Positions 1 through 7,905 are shown, counted from the stretch's first letter. The stretch: 29,760 nt of DNA from DT-110 sp964342305 (GCA_964342305.1 CAYFGK010000089.1:1-29760), one strand, 5' to 3'. Made by a program: numbers and translations. The notes: a model not told the origin generated them from the letters alone.

Positions 1-43
1 AATGATAGTGCTATGTCTAGTGCCAAATTCTTTAGTTTTAGGT

Positions 44-225
44 GAGGTTGGGCATAGACTTATCTATACAGTGATGATTGTTAAAGCCCAACCTCCCTGT
101 ATAGCGTAGTAGGTATAGGGTATCGGGATTAAAGTGTGTCCAACTACTTAATACCCTCTACCAAATACAACGTGAGGTTGCGACACTCAGTTATATAGCA
201 AACACCTTAGCTCCAACCTCACGTT
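44..225. repeat. Three tandem stem-loops upstream of the transferase gene
   Basis: Three consecutive inverted repeats are visible. The first has arms 44-53 (GAGGTTGGGC) and 86-95, a perfect 10 bp with a 32-nt loop. The second has arms 112-123 and 151-162, 11 of 12 paired with a 27-nt loop. The third has arms 169-180 (AACGTGAGGTTG) and 214-225, a perfect 12 bp with a 33-nt loop. The outer two share the word GTGAGGTTG (42-50 and 172-180). No reading frame of note covers them. They could be a non-coding RNA, paired operator sites or a small mobile repeat. The window edge may cut off further units to the left. Confidence 0.75.
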
Positions 226-227
226 AT

Positions 228-235
228 TATATTTG
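228..235 (+). promoter_or_regulatory. Bacteroidota -7 box (TATATTTG) for the transferase gene
   Basis: TATATTTG matches the Bacteroidota -7 consensus TAnnTTTG exactly and lies 37 bases before the ATG at 273. Transcription would begin near 241, just before the GCC-TTTC-GGC-AAAA mini-hairpin at 244-257. No clear -33 TTG/TTTG box sits at the usual spacing, because that stretch is occupied by the third stem-loop. Confidence 0.5.
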
Positions 236-272
236 GAGGAATCGCCTTTCGGCAAAAGTATAAGCAGTACGT

Positions 273-1352
273 ATGGTCTCCATGTTCGCAGCCAAGCATT
301 ATCCGGATATTATTCCGGGCACTGAGCTAGATAAATACCTGGCCCGTGGCTGGTACCGCATGGGGCAAACCATTTTCACCACCCACTTTCTGTGTTTCGG
401 TGAACAGTTCTATTCTGCCCTTTGGATCAGGCTGCCCCTGACTGACTATCGCTTCAGCAAAAGTTTGCGGAAACTATACCGCCGCAACTCCGGCAAGTAC
501 CAGATCCAGTTCAGGCCCGCCCATATTAATGCCGAAAAAGAGGCCCTTTACCAAAGCTATAAAAAGGAATTCCCCGGCATTCTTGCCCCCACCCTCAACG
601 ATTCCCTGCTCGATGGGGAAGCGGGTAACATCTTCAACACTTTCGAGGCTGCTGTCTACGACGGAGATGAACTCATTGCGGTGTCCTTTTTTGACCTGGG
701 CGATCACTCTGCCGCCAGTATTCAGGGCATTTACAATCCGGAATACAGAAAAGATAGTCTGGGGTTATTTACCATGCTTCTCGAAATTCAGTTTTGCCTG
801 GAACATGATTACGAGTACTACTATCCGGGGTACGTGGTGCCGGGCAACAGCCGCTTTGATTACAAACTACGCATCGGGAAAACCTGTGAGTATCTCAACA
901 TCCAAAACCAGGAATGGCTCCCCTGGAACACCCTGCAAGCAGAAGACATCCCGCTGGTCCAAATGGAACAGCGCCTGAAAGGCCTCAAAGACGCATTGAA
1001 ACCAGCGGGCTTTCGGTCCGCCATCAAATTCTATCCGCTGTTCGAGGCGAATTTATTTGGTTTTTGGCGGGTACCTTTTTTTGATTATCCGCTTTTTCTC
1101 CTGATCGAGATTCCCGGCCAGGCCCGGGGCATGTATACTCTGTGCGTCTGGGATCCGCGATCCTCCGCCTATAAGTTACTTCAGGGCAGTAACTTCGACG
1201 ATATACAATTCTACTTCAACGAGGCGTATACCAATTCCTTCCAGTCGCCCCGCTACTTTGTGGACCTGCTAACCACTGAACGCCTGCTGCACCTTTCCGA
1301 CGACCCCGCCTCCATCCTTCAGACCGTACAAAACCTCCGGGAAGACCAATAA
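273..1352 (+). CDS. Arginyl/leucyl-tRNA-protein transferase-like protein (ATE/Bpt family)
   Basis: The 359-residue product resembles aminoacyl-tRNA-protein transferases, which add Arg or Leu to protein N-termini and mark them for degradation. The best signature is the C-terminal GNAT-like part: LGLFTMLLEIQFC near residues 163-175, followed by YYYPGYVVPGNSRFDYK at about 182-198, which matches the ATE_C pattern of a Tyr-rich strand, PG, then a basic Tyr/Lys segment. The N-terminal GWYRMGQTIF (about 26-35) fits the ATE N-terminal region, but the Cys pairs seen in eukaryotic ATE1 are absent, as in bacterial Bpt forms. The substrate (Arg or Leu) cannot be told from sequence. An alternative ATG lies at 282. 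The S9 peptidase gene follows after 59 bases on the same strand. Confidence 0.68.
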   Translation: MVSMFAAKHYPDIIPGTELDKYLARGWYRMGQTIFTTHFLCFGEQFYSALWIRLPLTDYRFSKSLRKLYRRNSGKYQIQFRPAHINAEKEALYQSYKKEFPGILAPTLNDSLLDGEAGNIFNTFEAAVYDGDELIAVSFFDLGDHSAASIQGIYNPEYRKDSLGLFTMLLEIQFCLEHDYEYYYPGYVVPGNSRFDYKLRIGKTCEYLNIQNQEWLPWNTLQAEDIPLVQMEQRLKGLKDALKPAGFRSAIKFYPLFEANLFGFWRVPFFDYPLFLLIEIPGQARGMYTLCVWDPRSSAYKLLQGSNFDDIQFYFNEAYTNSFQSPRYFVDLLTTERLLHLSDDPASILQTVQNLREDQ

Positions 1353-1386
1353 GAATCCATCCAGTATTAGTGCTTTTTTGTACTTT

Positions 1387-1404
1387 CTCGTTGGACAAAA
1401 CGAG
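1387..1404 (+). promoter_or_regulatory. Small stem-loop in the leader of the S9 peptidase gene
   Basis: CTCGTT (1387-1392) pairs with AACGAG (1399-1404) across a 6-nt loop, ending 7 bases before the chosen ATG at 1412. It lies in the gap between the transferase stop and the peptidase start and could affect ribosome access. No T-run follows, so it is not a standard terminator. Confidence 0.35.
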
Positions 1405-1411
1405 AACAAAC

Positions 1412-3475
1412 ATGCGCAACCTGATTACCCTCCTTTTGCTGGCCGTTGCCGGCATTGCTTTTGGCCAGTCACCGACCATCGAAACCCTATTGTCCTCGCC
1501 GTTTCCGACCCAGCTGCTGGGTGATCCCGATGGTGACCGCTTTGCCTGGGTTTTTAATGATGCGGGACGCCGCAATATCTGGCTCGGCACTCCCGGACAA
1601 ACGCCTCAGCAACTCACGTCCTATGATCAGGACGACGGACAGGAGATCACTGATTTGCAATTCATTCCCGGCGCAAATGCACTGCTGTTCATCCGCGGCG
1701 GCTCTCCGAACCGGTCGGGCGAACTGCCCAACCCGGTGAGCTTCACCGAACCGGTTTCACGCTCCATCTACCGGTTGGATATAGCCGATCAATCGGTCAA
1801 AAAATTAGTGGATGGTTCCAGTCCGGTAGTTAATCCCTCGGGTACCGGCTTTGTGTACAGCCAGCGGGGCGCCATTACCTTTTATGATTTTGAGGAAGAA
1901 ACAAGCACCACCTGGGTCGAGGCTCGCGGGGGGCTGGGCTCCTGGAGTTGGTCGCCCGACGGTACTCAGTTGGCTTTTGTCAGTAGTCGTGGTGATCACA
2001 GCTTTGTCGGGGTAGTCAGCGAAGGGTCCAAAGAGATCAGTTGGTTATCCCCAAGTGTCGATCAGGATCAAAACCCGGCCTGGTCACCGGATGGTTCACA
2101 GATCGCCTTCCTGCGCTTCCCACACGAATCGGGTGGTTGGCCTTTCCAGCCTCAGCGCGAAGGCCTGCCCTGGTCGGTGGTCATTCACGACCTGGAATCG
2201 GGTGAGGCACGAATTCGCTGGACAGCTCCCGAAGGACCGGGTAGTGTTTTCCGGTCGGTTTCGGCCGACCAGCAATTATACTGGACTAGCACGGATTATT
2301 TGGTTTTTCCCTGGGAAGGTGATGGGTGGACGCATTTGTACGGCCTTCCGGCAAAAAACGGAGCACCACAGCGCCTGACAGCTGGTGATTTTGAGGTGCA
2401 ATTTGTTTCCCTGACCCCGGATGGCCGCACGATATTGTTTTCGTCAAACCAGGACGATACGGACCGTCAGCACGTTTGGCGGATCACCCCCGGAGCCAGA
2501 TCACCCGAATCTTTAACCGAAGGAAAAGGTGTGGAATGGAGTCCGGTTCAGAACGGTGCCGGCACGCTGGCTTGCCTGGCGTCTACAGGCACCACTCCCG
2601 CTGCCGTCAAATATATGGTCAACGGCTCGCTGCGCGACCTGGCGCCGTCAGCTTTACCCGGCAATTGGCCCACTGACCAACTGCGGGCTCCGGAACAGGT
2701 CGTCTTTCCGGCAGCTGATGGAATGGAGATTCACGGTCAATTATTCCTGCCCCCCGATTATTCAGCTGATCAAACGTACCCGGCCCTGTTGTTTTTTCAC
2801 GGTGGCTCCCGCCGGCAAATGCTGCTCGGGTTCCACCATCGCGGCTATTACCATAACGCCTTCGCCATGAACCATTACCTGGCCCAGCAGGGGTATATCG
2901 TACTGGCCGTAAATTACCGCTCGGGGATCGGGTACGGCATGGAGTTCCGGGAAGCACTTAACTACGGTGCCACCGGTGCCAGTGAATTCAATGATGTGTT
3001 AGGAGCAGGCCTCTTTTTACGGCAGCGGGAAGATGTCGACGCTGACCGGATCGGGTTGTGGGGAGGTTCCTACGGTGGTTACCTGACTGCGCTGGGTCTC
3101 GCCCGGGCTTCCGATCTTTTTGCCGCCGGGGTCGATCTGCACGGAGTGCACGACTGGAATAAGGTGATCCGTAATTTCCGCCCGTCTTACCGGGAGGTGG
3201 AATATCCCGAATTCGCCAAACTGGCCTTCACCAGTTCCCCGATGAATGATCTGGATACCTGGAAGTCGCCCGTTCTTATGATCCATGGTGACGACGATCG
3301 CAATGTCCCCTTCAGCGAATCGGTCGACCTGGCCGAGAGCCTCCGGAACCGCAATGTGTACTTCGAACAACTCGTTTTCCCGGACGAGGTCCACGGCTTC
3401 TTATTGCATCGAAACTGGCTGGCCGCCTACCGCGCCACCGCTGACTTCTTCGATCGCATGCTGGTCAAAGACTGA
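1412..3475 (+). CDS. Secreted S9 family prolyl oligopeptidase-like serine peptidase
   Basis: This 687-residue protein has a signal peptide (MRNLITLLLLAVAGIAFGQ), a beta-propeller region with WD40-like/PD40 repeats (WSPDGTQLAFVS, WSPDGSQIAFLR, LTPDGRTILFSS) over roughly residues 30-400, and a C-terminal alpha/beta-hydrolase domain. The catalytic triad is visible: Ser553 in GGSYGGY, Asp629 in HGDDDRNVP and His661 in DEVHGF. Members of this family cleave peptides, often after proline, in the periplasm or at the cell surface. The frame stays open back to an ATG at 1370, but starting at 1412 puts the signal peptide at the N-terminus, so I chose it. The exact specificity (DPP-type or acylaminoacyl-type) is not resolved. 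Confidence 0.92.
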   Translation: MRNLITLLLLAVAGIAFGQSPTIETLLSSPFPTQLLGDPDGDRFAWVFNDAGRRNIWLGTPGQTPQQLTSYDQDDGQEITDLQFIPGANALLFIRGGSPNRSGELPNPVSFTEPVSRSIYRLDIADQSVKKLVDGSSPVVNPSGTGFVYSQRGAITFYDFEEETSTTWVEARGGLGSWSWSPDGTQLAFVSSRGDHSFVGVVSEGSKEISWLSPSVDQDQNPAWSPDGSQIAFLRFPHESGGWPFQPQREGLPWSVVIHDLESGEARIRWTAPEGPGSVFRSVSADQQLYWTSTDYLVFPWEGDGWTHLYGLPAKNGAPQRLTAGDFEVQFVSLTPDGRTILFSSNQDDTDRQHVWRITPGARSPESLTEGKGVEWSPVQNGAGTLACLASTGTTPAAVKYMVNGSLRDLAPSALPGNWPTDQLRAPEQVVFPAADGMEIHGQLFLPPDYSADQTYPALLFFHGGSRRQMLLGFHHRGYYHNAFAMNHYLAQQGYIVLAVNYRSGIGYGMEFREALNYGATGASEFNDVLGAGLFLRQREDVDADRIGLWGGSYGGYLTALGLARASDLFAAGVDLHGVHDWNKVIRNFRPSYREVEYPEFAKLAFTSSPMNDLDTWKSPVLMIHGDDDRNVPFSESVDLAESLRNRNVYFEQLVFPDEVHGFLLHRNWLAAYRATADFFDRMLVKD

Positions 3476-3497
3476 TCGATGTAAGATGCTAGAAAAA

Positions 3498-3569
3498 ACA
3501 CCATAAAACCACAAAACCACAAAACCACCACACCACAAAACCACAAAACCCAAAAACCACACCACCACT
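3498..3569 (+). repeat. A/C-only AAAACCAC repeat in the caspase gene leader
   Basis: Bases 3505-3568 contain only A and C on this strand, built from imperfect units of AAAACCAC and ACCACC, and run directly into the ATG at 3570. With no G or T the leader RNA cannot fold on itself. There is no Shine-Dalgarno-like sequence before the start. Confidence 0.85.
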
Positions 3570-4688
3570 ATGATCGGAGACGATAATTCGCAGAGCCAGG
3601 CAGGGCGCGATTATTTGCTGCTCATTGGCATCGATAGTTATTCGAATGGATTGCCCTCTTTGAATAATGCCCGTCGCGACACGGAAACAGTCGGACAGGT
3701 GCTGCGTGAGCGGTTTCAGTTCGAGGATGCTCTGACGACCACCCTATACGATGTGCAGGCTACGGGGCAGGCTATCCTGGACAGTCTTGCGGCCTTGCGG
3801 CAAAAGATTACTCCCGCCGACACCCTGGTCATTTATTTTGCCGGTCACGGCTGGTACGATACCCAGGCCAATGTGGGGTATTGGTTACCGGTCGATGCCG
3901 AACAGGGAAAGTCGACCACTTTCCTTTCCTTTAGTGTACTACGGGATGAACTGGGCAGCATTAATTCCTGGCACACGGTGATCCTGGCCGATTCCTGCTA
4001 CGCCGGAACACTCTTTCTCGAGCGGGACATTATGGGTGAAGAAATTGCCATGGAACGCCTGGCACAGTACCCGAGCCGCTACATACTGGCGGCCGGTCGC
4101 AATGAACCCGTTGCCGACGGTGCCCTGGGTGGGCACAGCCCCTTCGCCGGCAGCCTGATCGATATTCTGAAGCACCATCGCGACGGATTATTGCCGGTCA
4201 CGGAACTCACTATGCTGCTCATCCGTGCTGTCGGTGCCAACGCACCTCAACTGCCCCGTGGCGAACCCATGCGCAATGTGGGCCATCGGGGCGGTGTATT
4301 CATGTTCCGACTGAAGGGACAGGCCGCTCCTGCCCCGCTGCGGGAACCCAGGCCCGGAACTCCGTCGCGATCGGCCGAACCCACCACCAGGGAGCCCGAA
4401 ACGTTCAAATCATTGCAGGCACTCAAGAAAGCCCTGATCAAACACCTGGGTGCCGGCGACCTGGAAAGAGCTCTGCAACTCTTCGACCGGGTCATGTCGA
4501 TGGATTCCTATTACTTCAATGACATTATTTTACTGCAAGCTCGATTCAATGACCTTTCCAACGAAGCACGCCGCGGCATCCTCCTGAAGGAACAAGAATC
4601 CGTAGAGCGCAATAGGATCTACTACGCCGCACTGGATTACGTGAAACTCCTGGAAGCTGACGATGTCACGGATGAAGTGATTGAGTGA
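3570..4688 (+). CDS. Caspase-family (C14) protease with C-terminal EAD11-like domain
   Basis: The 372-residue protein starts directly with a caspase-like fold: YLLLIGIDSY at 15-24, catalytic His93 in VIYFAGHGW, and catalytic Cys143 in ILADSCYAG. A Pro/Arg-rich linker follows (about 251-278). The last about 95 residues form a helical domain with ILLQARFNDL, then GILLKEQESVERNRIYYAAL, which I recognise as the pattern of effector-associated domain 11 (ILLxxRYNxL...GxIxxExxxxERNRI). EADs are adaptor modules that recruit effectors such as caspases to NTPase-centred conflict systems. No signal peptide is present, so it should act in the cytoplasm. No partner with the same domain is in this window. 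The EAD11 call is from memory of the motif, not from a search. Confidence 0.85.
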   Translation: MIGDDNSQSQAGRDYLLLIGIDSYSNGLPSLNNARRDTETVGQVLRERFQFEDALTTTLYDVQATGQAILDSLAALRQKITPADTLVIYFAGHGWYDTQANVGYWLPVDAEQGKSTTFLSFSVLRDELGSINSWHTVILADSCYAGTLFLERDIMGEEIAMERLAQYPSRYILAAGRNEPVADGALGGHSPFAGSLIDILKHHRDGLLPVTELTMLLIRAVGANAPQLPRGEPMRNVGHRGGVFMFRLKGQAAPAPLREPRPGTPSRSAEPTTREPETFKSLQALKKALIKHLGAGDLERALQLFDRVMSMDSYYFNDIILLQARFNDLSNEARRGILLKEQESVERNRIYYAALDYVKLLEADDVTDEVIE

Positions 4689-4710
4689 AGGGAGGTGGGC
4701 CTCCTTCACT
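4684..4710 (+). terminator. Stem-loop overlapping the caspase stop codon
   Basis: AGTGAAGGGAGG (4684-4695) pairs with CCTCCTTCACT (4700-4710) with one bulged G and a TGGG loop. It includes the TGA stop codon (4686-4688). It is terminator-like in position, but the downstream AAAGTTTC is not a proper T-run, so it may instead protect the mRNA 3' end. Confidence 0.45.
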
Positions 4711-4730
4711 AAAGTTTCGGCGGCCATGGA

Positions 4731-4945
4731 AATCGGAGGTCGGCATGCCTTCGCCCATGCGGGCTTCTGCAGCCGGGGAGTTGGGGAGTTAGAAAATGCA
4801 CATAAAAGGCTGACAAACAACCCACTAATTAAAAAGTAAACACTAAAAAGTAATAATTCCGATGGGCCTTGAACTTTGAACCATGGACCTTGAACCTTAG
4901 TCCATCAATTCCCTTCCGACTTTCGACTACCGATTTCCGACTTCA
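4731..4945. repeat. Word-repeat tract between the caspase gene and truB
   Basis: This tract has several short repeated words: ATCGGAGGTCGG (4734-4745), CTTGAACTTTGAACC and CTTGAACCTT (about 4868-4899), and CCGACTT/CCGATTT words (about 4915-4945). The last group runs into the 3' end of truB. ATCGGAGGTCGG-type words recur near 29409. Otherwise the gap from 4711 to 4904 holds no gene that I can see. Confidence 0.5.
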
Positions 4946-5663
4946 TCACCGCTCCTTCCTTGATGTGCTTCACCAGTTTGTCGAGTTGCCAGGCGTCTTC
5001 AACCTTGTAGTCACCGATCGCGGTGCGCCGCAGGGCAGTGAGATAGGCACCGCTGTCTAAGGCTTTCCCAAAATCGTTGGCGAGGGCCCGGATGTAGGTA
5101 CCTTTGGAACAGCGTACCCGAAAGTCGATCTCCGGAAGTTCTACCCGGGTGATCTCGAATTCGTACATGTGTACTTCGCGTGGTTCCACCTGAATGGTTT
5201 CGCCCTTTCGGGCGCGTTTATACAGCGGTTGCCCGTCGACTTTGATGGCCGAAAACATGGGTGGAACTTGCTGAATAGTACCCAGAAACTGCTGCCGTGC
5301 CCGGTCGATCAGATCCTCATCAATGTGATCGATGGGGAATTCGGCATCAACGGCCGTTTCGGCATCGAAGGAAGGGGTCGTAGCCCCGAGCGTCATCGTC
5401 CCTGTGTAAACCTTGGGTTGATCCTGGTACGTTTGAATAGTCTTGGTCGCTTTGCCCGTGCAGATAATGAGCAAACCCGTCGCCATGGGATCGAGTGTCC
5501 CCGCATGTCCGACCTTTATCTTTTTGACCTTAAGTCGCTTTTTGAGTTTGTGGCGGATTTTATTTACTACATCGAAAGATGTCCAATCCTTTGGTTTGTC
5601 GACCAATAATACGGCCCCTGCCTGGTAATCATACCTCGGAAGCGGGGTATCATCTTCGTTCAT
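4905..5663 (-). CDS. truB: tRNA pseudouridine(55) synthase TruB
   Basis: TruB converts U55 of the tRNA T-loop to pseudouridine. The 252-residue product has the N-terminal VLLVDKPKDWTSFDVV and the catalytic motif VGHAGTLDPMATGLL, with catalytic Asp58. It also has the family's YTGTMTLG and CSKGTYIRALANDFG segments. The frame is open back to 5738, but that would overlap uppP. MNEDDTPLP at 5663 gives the usual N-terminus and leaves a 26-base gap after uppP, consistent with an operon. The last dozen residues (KSEIGSRKSEGN) are encoded by a CCGACTT-type word repeat and look like a recent extension. Confidence 0.95.
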   Translation of the reverse strand: MNEDDTPLPRYDYQAGAVLLVDKPKDWTSFDVVNKIRHKLKKRLKVKKIKVGHAGTLDPMATGLLIICTGKATKTIQTYQDQPKVYTGTMTLGATTPSFDAETAVDAEFPIDHIDEDLIDRARQQFLGTIQQVPPMFSAIKVDGQPLYKRARKGETIQVEPREVHMYEFEITRVELPEIDFRVRCSKGTYIRALANDFGKALDSGAYLTALRRTAIGDYKVEDAWQLDKLVKHIKEGAVMKSEIGSRKSEGN

Positions 5664-5689
5664 TATTCCTACGTTTAGTTGTTGCGCTG

Positions 5690-6487
5690 TTAAGACAGAA
5701 CAAATAACAGAATGGCAAAAATAGCGACCGCAAAGCAATATACAGAAAAATAGCGCAACTTACTAGCCTTGACGAGCCGTATCATCCACATGCAAGCGCC
5801 TATTCCCGTGGCAAAAGCAGCCACAAAACCAACGAGTAATTCGACGGTTTGAGTCGGGCTGGCCGACAGGTCTCCATCCTTAATATCCATAACCATTTTG
5901 CCCAAGATCAAGGGAACCACCATCAGAAATGAAAATCGGGCAGCCCGCTCACGGTCAACGCCGAGGAGTACGGATGTAGAAATAGTAGCTCCCGAACGAC
6001 TTATCCCCGGCAGGATAGCTATAGCCTGCGCCACACCAATGATCAAAGCGTCTTTAAAAGAAACGCCCTTATTGCTCGATTTTGCCCGGTCAGCCAGAAA
6101 TAATAACAACCCCGTCACTACCAGCATAAACCCTACCAGCAGTATTTGCCGGTTGAACAACTGCTCAATCTGTGATTCCAGCAGCACCCCCACCAGGGCA
6201 GCGGGAATCATCGACAAAATGATCTTCAACGAAAAGCGGGCTTCCTCATTCCATTTGAAGGCAAACAACCCGCGAAGGATCTCCGCCACTTCTTTGCGGA
6301 ATACCAGGAGAGTTGCCAGTGCCGTGGCCGCGTGCAGCGTTACGGTCATGGTAAGGCTTTCGGCCGCCAAACTATCATCCTGCATGAGGTATTTGGCTAA
6401 CTCCAGGTGACCACTACTACTGACCGGCAAAAACTCAGTGAGTCCCTGCACGATCCCCAGGATAAGGGCGCGAATAATATCTTGCAT
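5690..6487 (-). CDS. uppP: Undecaprenyl-diphosphatase UppP (BacA family)
   Basis: This integral membrane enzyme removes a phosphate from undecaprenyl diphosphate, recycling the lipid carrier for peptidoglycan and other surface polymers. It confers bacitracin tolerance when overproduced. The 265-residue length is typical. Both family motifs are present: GIVQGLTEFLPVSSSGHL (residues 11-28, with Glu18 and His27) and PGISRSG (160-166, Arg164). About eight hydrophobic segments can be counted. It lies between the DUF3098 gene (91-base gap) and truB (26-base gap) on the same strand, the usual Bacteroidota arrangement. Confidence 0.96.
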   Translation of the reverse strand: MQDIIRALILGIVQGLTEFLPVSSSGHLELAKYLMQDDSLAAESLTMTVTLHAATALATLLVFRKEVAEILRGLFAFKWNEEARFSLKIILSMIPAALVGVLLESQIEQLFNRQILLVGFMLVVTGLLLFLADRAKSSNKGVSFKDALIIGVAQAIAILPGISRSGATISTSVLLGVDRERAARFSFLMVVPLILGKMVMDIKDGDLSASPTQTVELLVGFVAAFATGIGACMWMIRLVKASKLRYFSVYCFAVAIFAILLFVLS

Positions 6488-6578
6488 AGGAATGAATTCA
6501 GGCCTCGGAAGCAGGATGGCCGTGTTTTACCGAACGTGAAGTAGTACGCAGCTCCCCGATCACAGGTTGCGGAGGGTT

Positions 6579-6932
6579 TTACTTGAAAATAGCGTAAATC
6601 TCCACCCCCATCCCGGCGAGAATGACGATGGGTGCCAAAACAGTACGACGAAAGCCGTAGAGTTCCTGCGTATTCCATTCAGTCGGAGCTTGAGCTCCAC
6701 CGGACATCAACAATAAGCCGACCGCTACCAATCCCAATCCGACTAACATCCACAGGTAATTCTGTTTACCGAAGATCATGACATCGTCCTGGATGGTATT
6801 TTTAGAGTCACTGCTCTTACCCTTCCGGCGAGGAACAGCAGCCTTTTTCCGCGGGCTTTTGTTTTCCGTCTCGCTGCTTTTCTTCTGGGTCGTAACGACT
6901 ACTTTCTTCTTGGGTGGTTTATGCTTACTCAT
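6579..6932 (-). CDS. DUF3098 family two-helix membrane protein
   Basis: The 117-residue product has a Lys/Ser/Pro-rich cytoplasmic N-terminus (about 1-50). After it comes the DUF3098 core: FGKQNYLWMLVGLGLVAVG forms the first helix, a short loop ends in YGFRRTVLAPIVILAGMGVEIYAIF, the second helix. The function is unknown. The family is found in Bacteroidota next to ftsX and uppP, as here, suggesting an envelope or division-linked role. Its basic tail could touch nucleic acid or acidic lipids, but that is only inference. An exact -7 box lies 23 bases upstream, so it may have its own promoter as well as read-through from ftsX. Confidence 0.88.
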   Translation of the reverse strand: MSKHKPPKKKVVVTTQKKSSETENKSPRKKAAVPRRKGKSSDSKNTIQDDVMIFGKQNYLWMLVGLGLVAVGLLLMSGGAQAPTEWNTQELYGFRRTVLAPIVILAGMGVEIYAIFK

Positions 6933-6954
6933 ATCATTGTTGACATTGTGGGGT

Positions 6955-6962
6955 CAAAGGTA
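6955..6962 (-). promoter_or_regulatory. Bacteroidota -7 box (TACCTTTG) upstream of the DUF3098 gene
   Basis: On the minus strand TACCTTTG fits TAnnTTTG exactly and lies 22 bases before the DUF3098 start codon, inside the 54-base gap after ftsX. No good -33 box is seen. The identical octamer lies upstream of ftsX (7906-7913), which supports both. Confidence 0.45.
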
Positions 6963-6986
6963 GCTTTTTTGCCGCTAATCTGCTTA

Positions 6987-7865
6987 TTAAGTATACAAAT
7001 CGTCAACGCGCATCCGCAAGTACTTATTGACAACCCGGTACGTGCTTAACAGGTAAATGAGCATACCCAGTACCATCAAGGCCCCAAACAAATAGAGAAA
7101 GGTGATACTCCCCTGCAACAGGCCTAACTCTGGGATTATTGATCGCAACCAGATCAATAATCCTCCCAGTCCGAGGATGGCCAGCACACTTCCAATAAAC
7201 CCGTGCCCCAATGCCCGCCAAAGGTATGGCCGGCTGATGAATCCCCAGGAAGCCCCGACCAACTGCATATTCTTGATCAGGAAACGATTGCTGTACAGCG
7301 CTAATCGCACCGTGTTGTGAATTAGGGTAACGGCAACAATGACAAAAAATAACCCTATCCCCAACGCAACCCACCCCAGCGTTTGCAGGTTACCGGCAAC
7401 CTCGTCGATCAGACTTTCCTGATAAAACACATCCGATACGTACGGCAATGCACGCAGCCCTTCCCGTATCTGTGCCAGACTATCGGCCTGCATCTGTGCA
7501 GCATCCACGTTAAAACTGAACATATCGTAAAAGGGATTTGGTAGTCCCAGCTTCATAAAATCCTCCCCGAAATCATCCTGCATCAGTTCGGCCGCCCGTT
7601 CCCGGTCGACGTAGCGAATACTACCCTCTTTGATATAGGGGGCTACCTCCAGGATCTGGCGAAGGGTATCCACCTGGGGTTGGGAGTGATTCTCCGCCAT
7701 TTCTACCAGAATATTCACCCGCTCCTTGAACGTTTTCACCAGTTGGGAACCGTGCAAGAGTAATAATCCGAAGAAACCAACCAGGAATAGCACTAACGCC
7801 AGACTGATCACAGCGTACAAATAATTAGGACGGGAGCGCGATCCGGAGGTAGGTGCTGTAGCCAT
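6987..7865 (-). CDS. ftsX: Cell division protein FtsX
   Basis: FtsX is the permease-like partner of the FtsE ATPase; together they activate peptidoglycan hydrolases during division. The 292-residue protein shows the expected layout: a cytoplasmic N-terminus, a first membrane helix (about 16-36), a large extracytoplasmic domain (about 40-165), and three C-terminal helices, including LGWVALGIGLFFVIVAVTLIHNTVRLALYSNRFLIKNMQLVGAS (split here by family pattern, not a single helix). The NRFLIKNMQLVGAS region is characteristic. No ftsE lies next to it, which is common in Bacteroidota. It heads the cluster with DUF3098, uppP and truB. Confidence 0.93.
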   Translation of the reverse strand: MATAPTSGSRSRPNYLYAVISLALVLFLVGFFGLLLLHGSQLVKTFKERVNILVEMAENHSQPQVDTLRQILEVAPYIKEGSIRYVDRERAAELMQDDFGEDFMKLGLPNPFYDMFSFNVDAAQMQADSLAQIREGLRALPYVSDVFYQESLIDEVAGNLQTLGWVALGIGLFFVIVAVTLIHNTVRLALYSNRFLIKNMQLVGASWGFISRPYLWRALGHGFIGSVLAILGLGGLLIWLRSIIPELGLLQGSITFLYLFGALMVLGMLIYLLSTYRVVNKYLRMRVDDLYT

Positions 7866-7905
7866 GTGCAGGGTTGTAAATTGGAATTTAATAAGGAGCC
7901 CGTGA

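Noticed and set aside
44..95. The first stem-loop as an integron attC site (GTTGGGC and GCCCAAC present)
   Set aside because: In attC the AAC and GTT ends face inward; here they face outward, and no integrase or cassette genes are present.
529..978. A 149-residue plus-strand frame inside the transferase gene
   Set aside because: It is an alternative frame of a gene with clear family motifs, and it has low-complexity Ser/Pro/Arg composition typical of such shadows.
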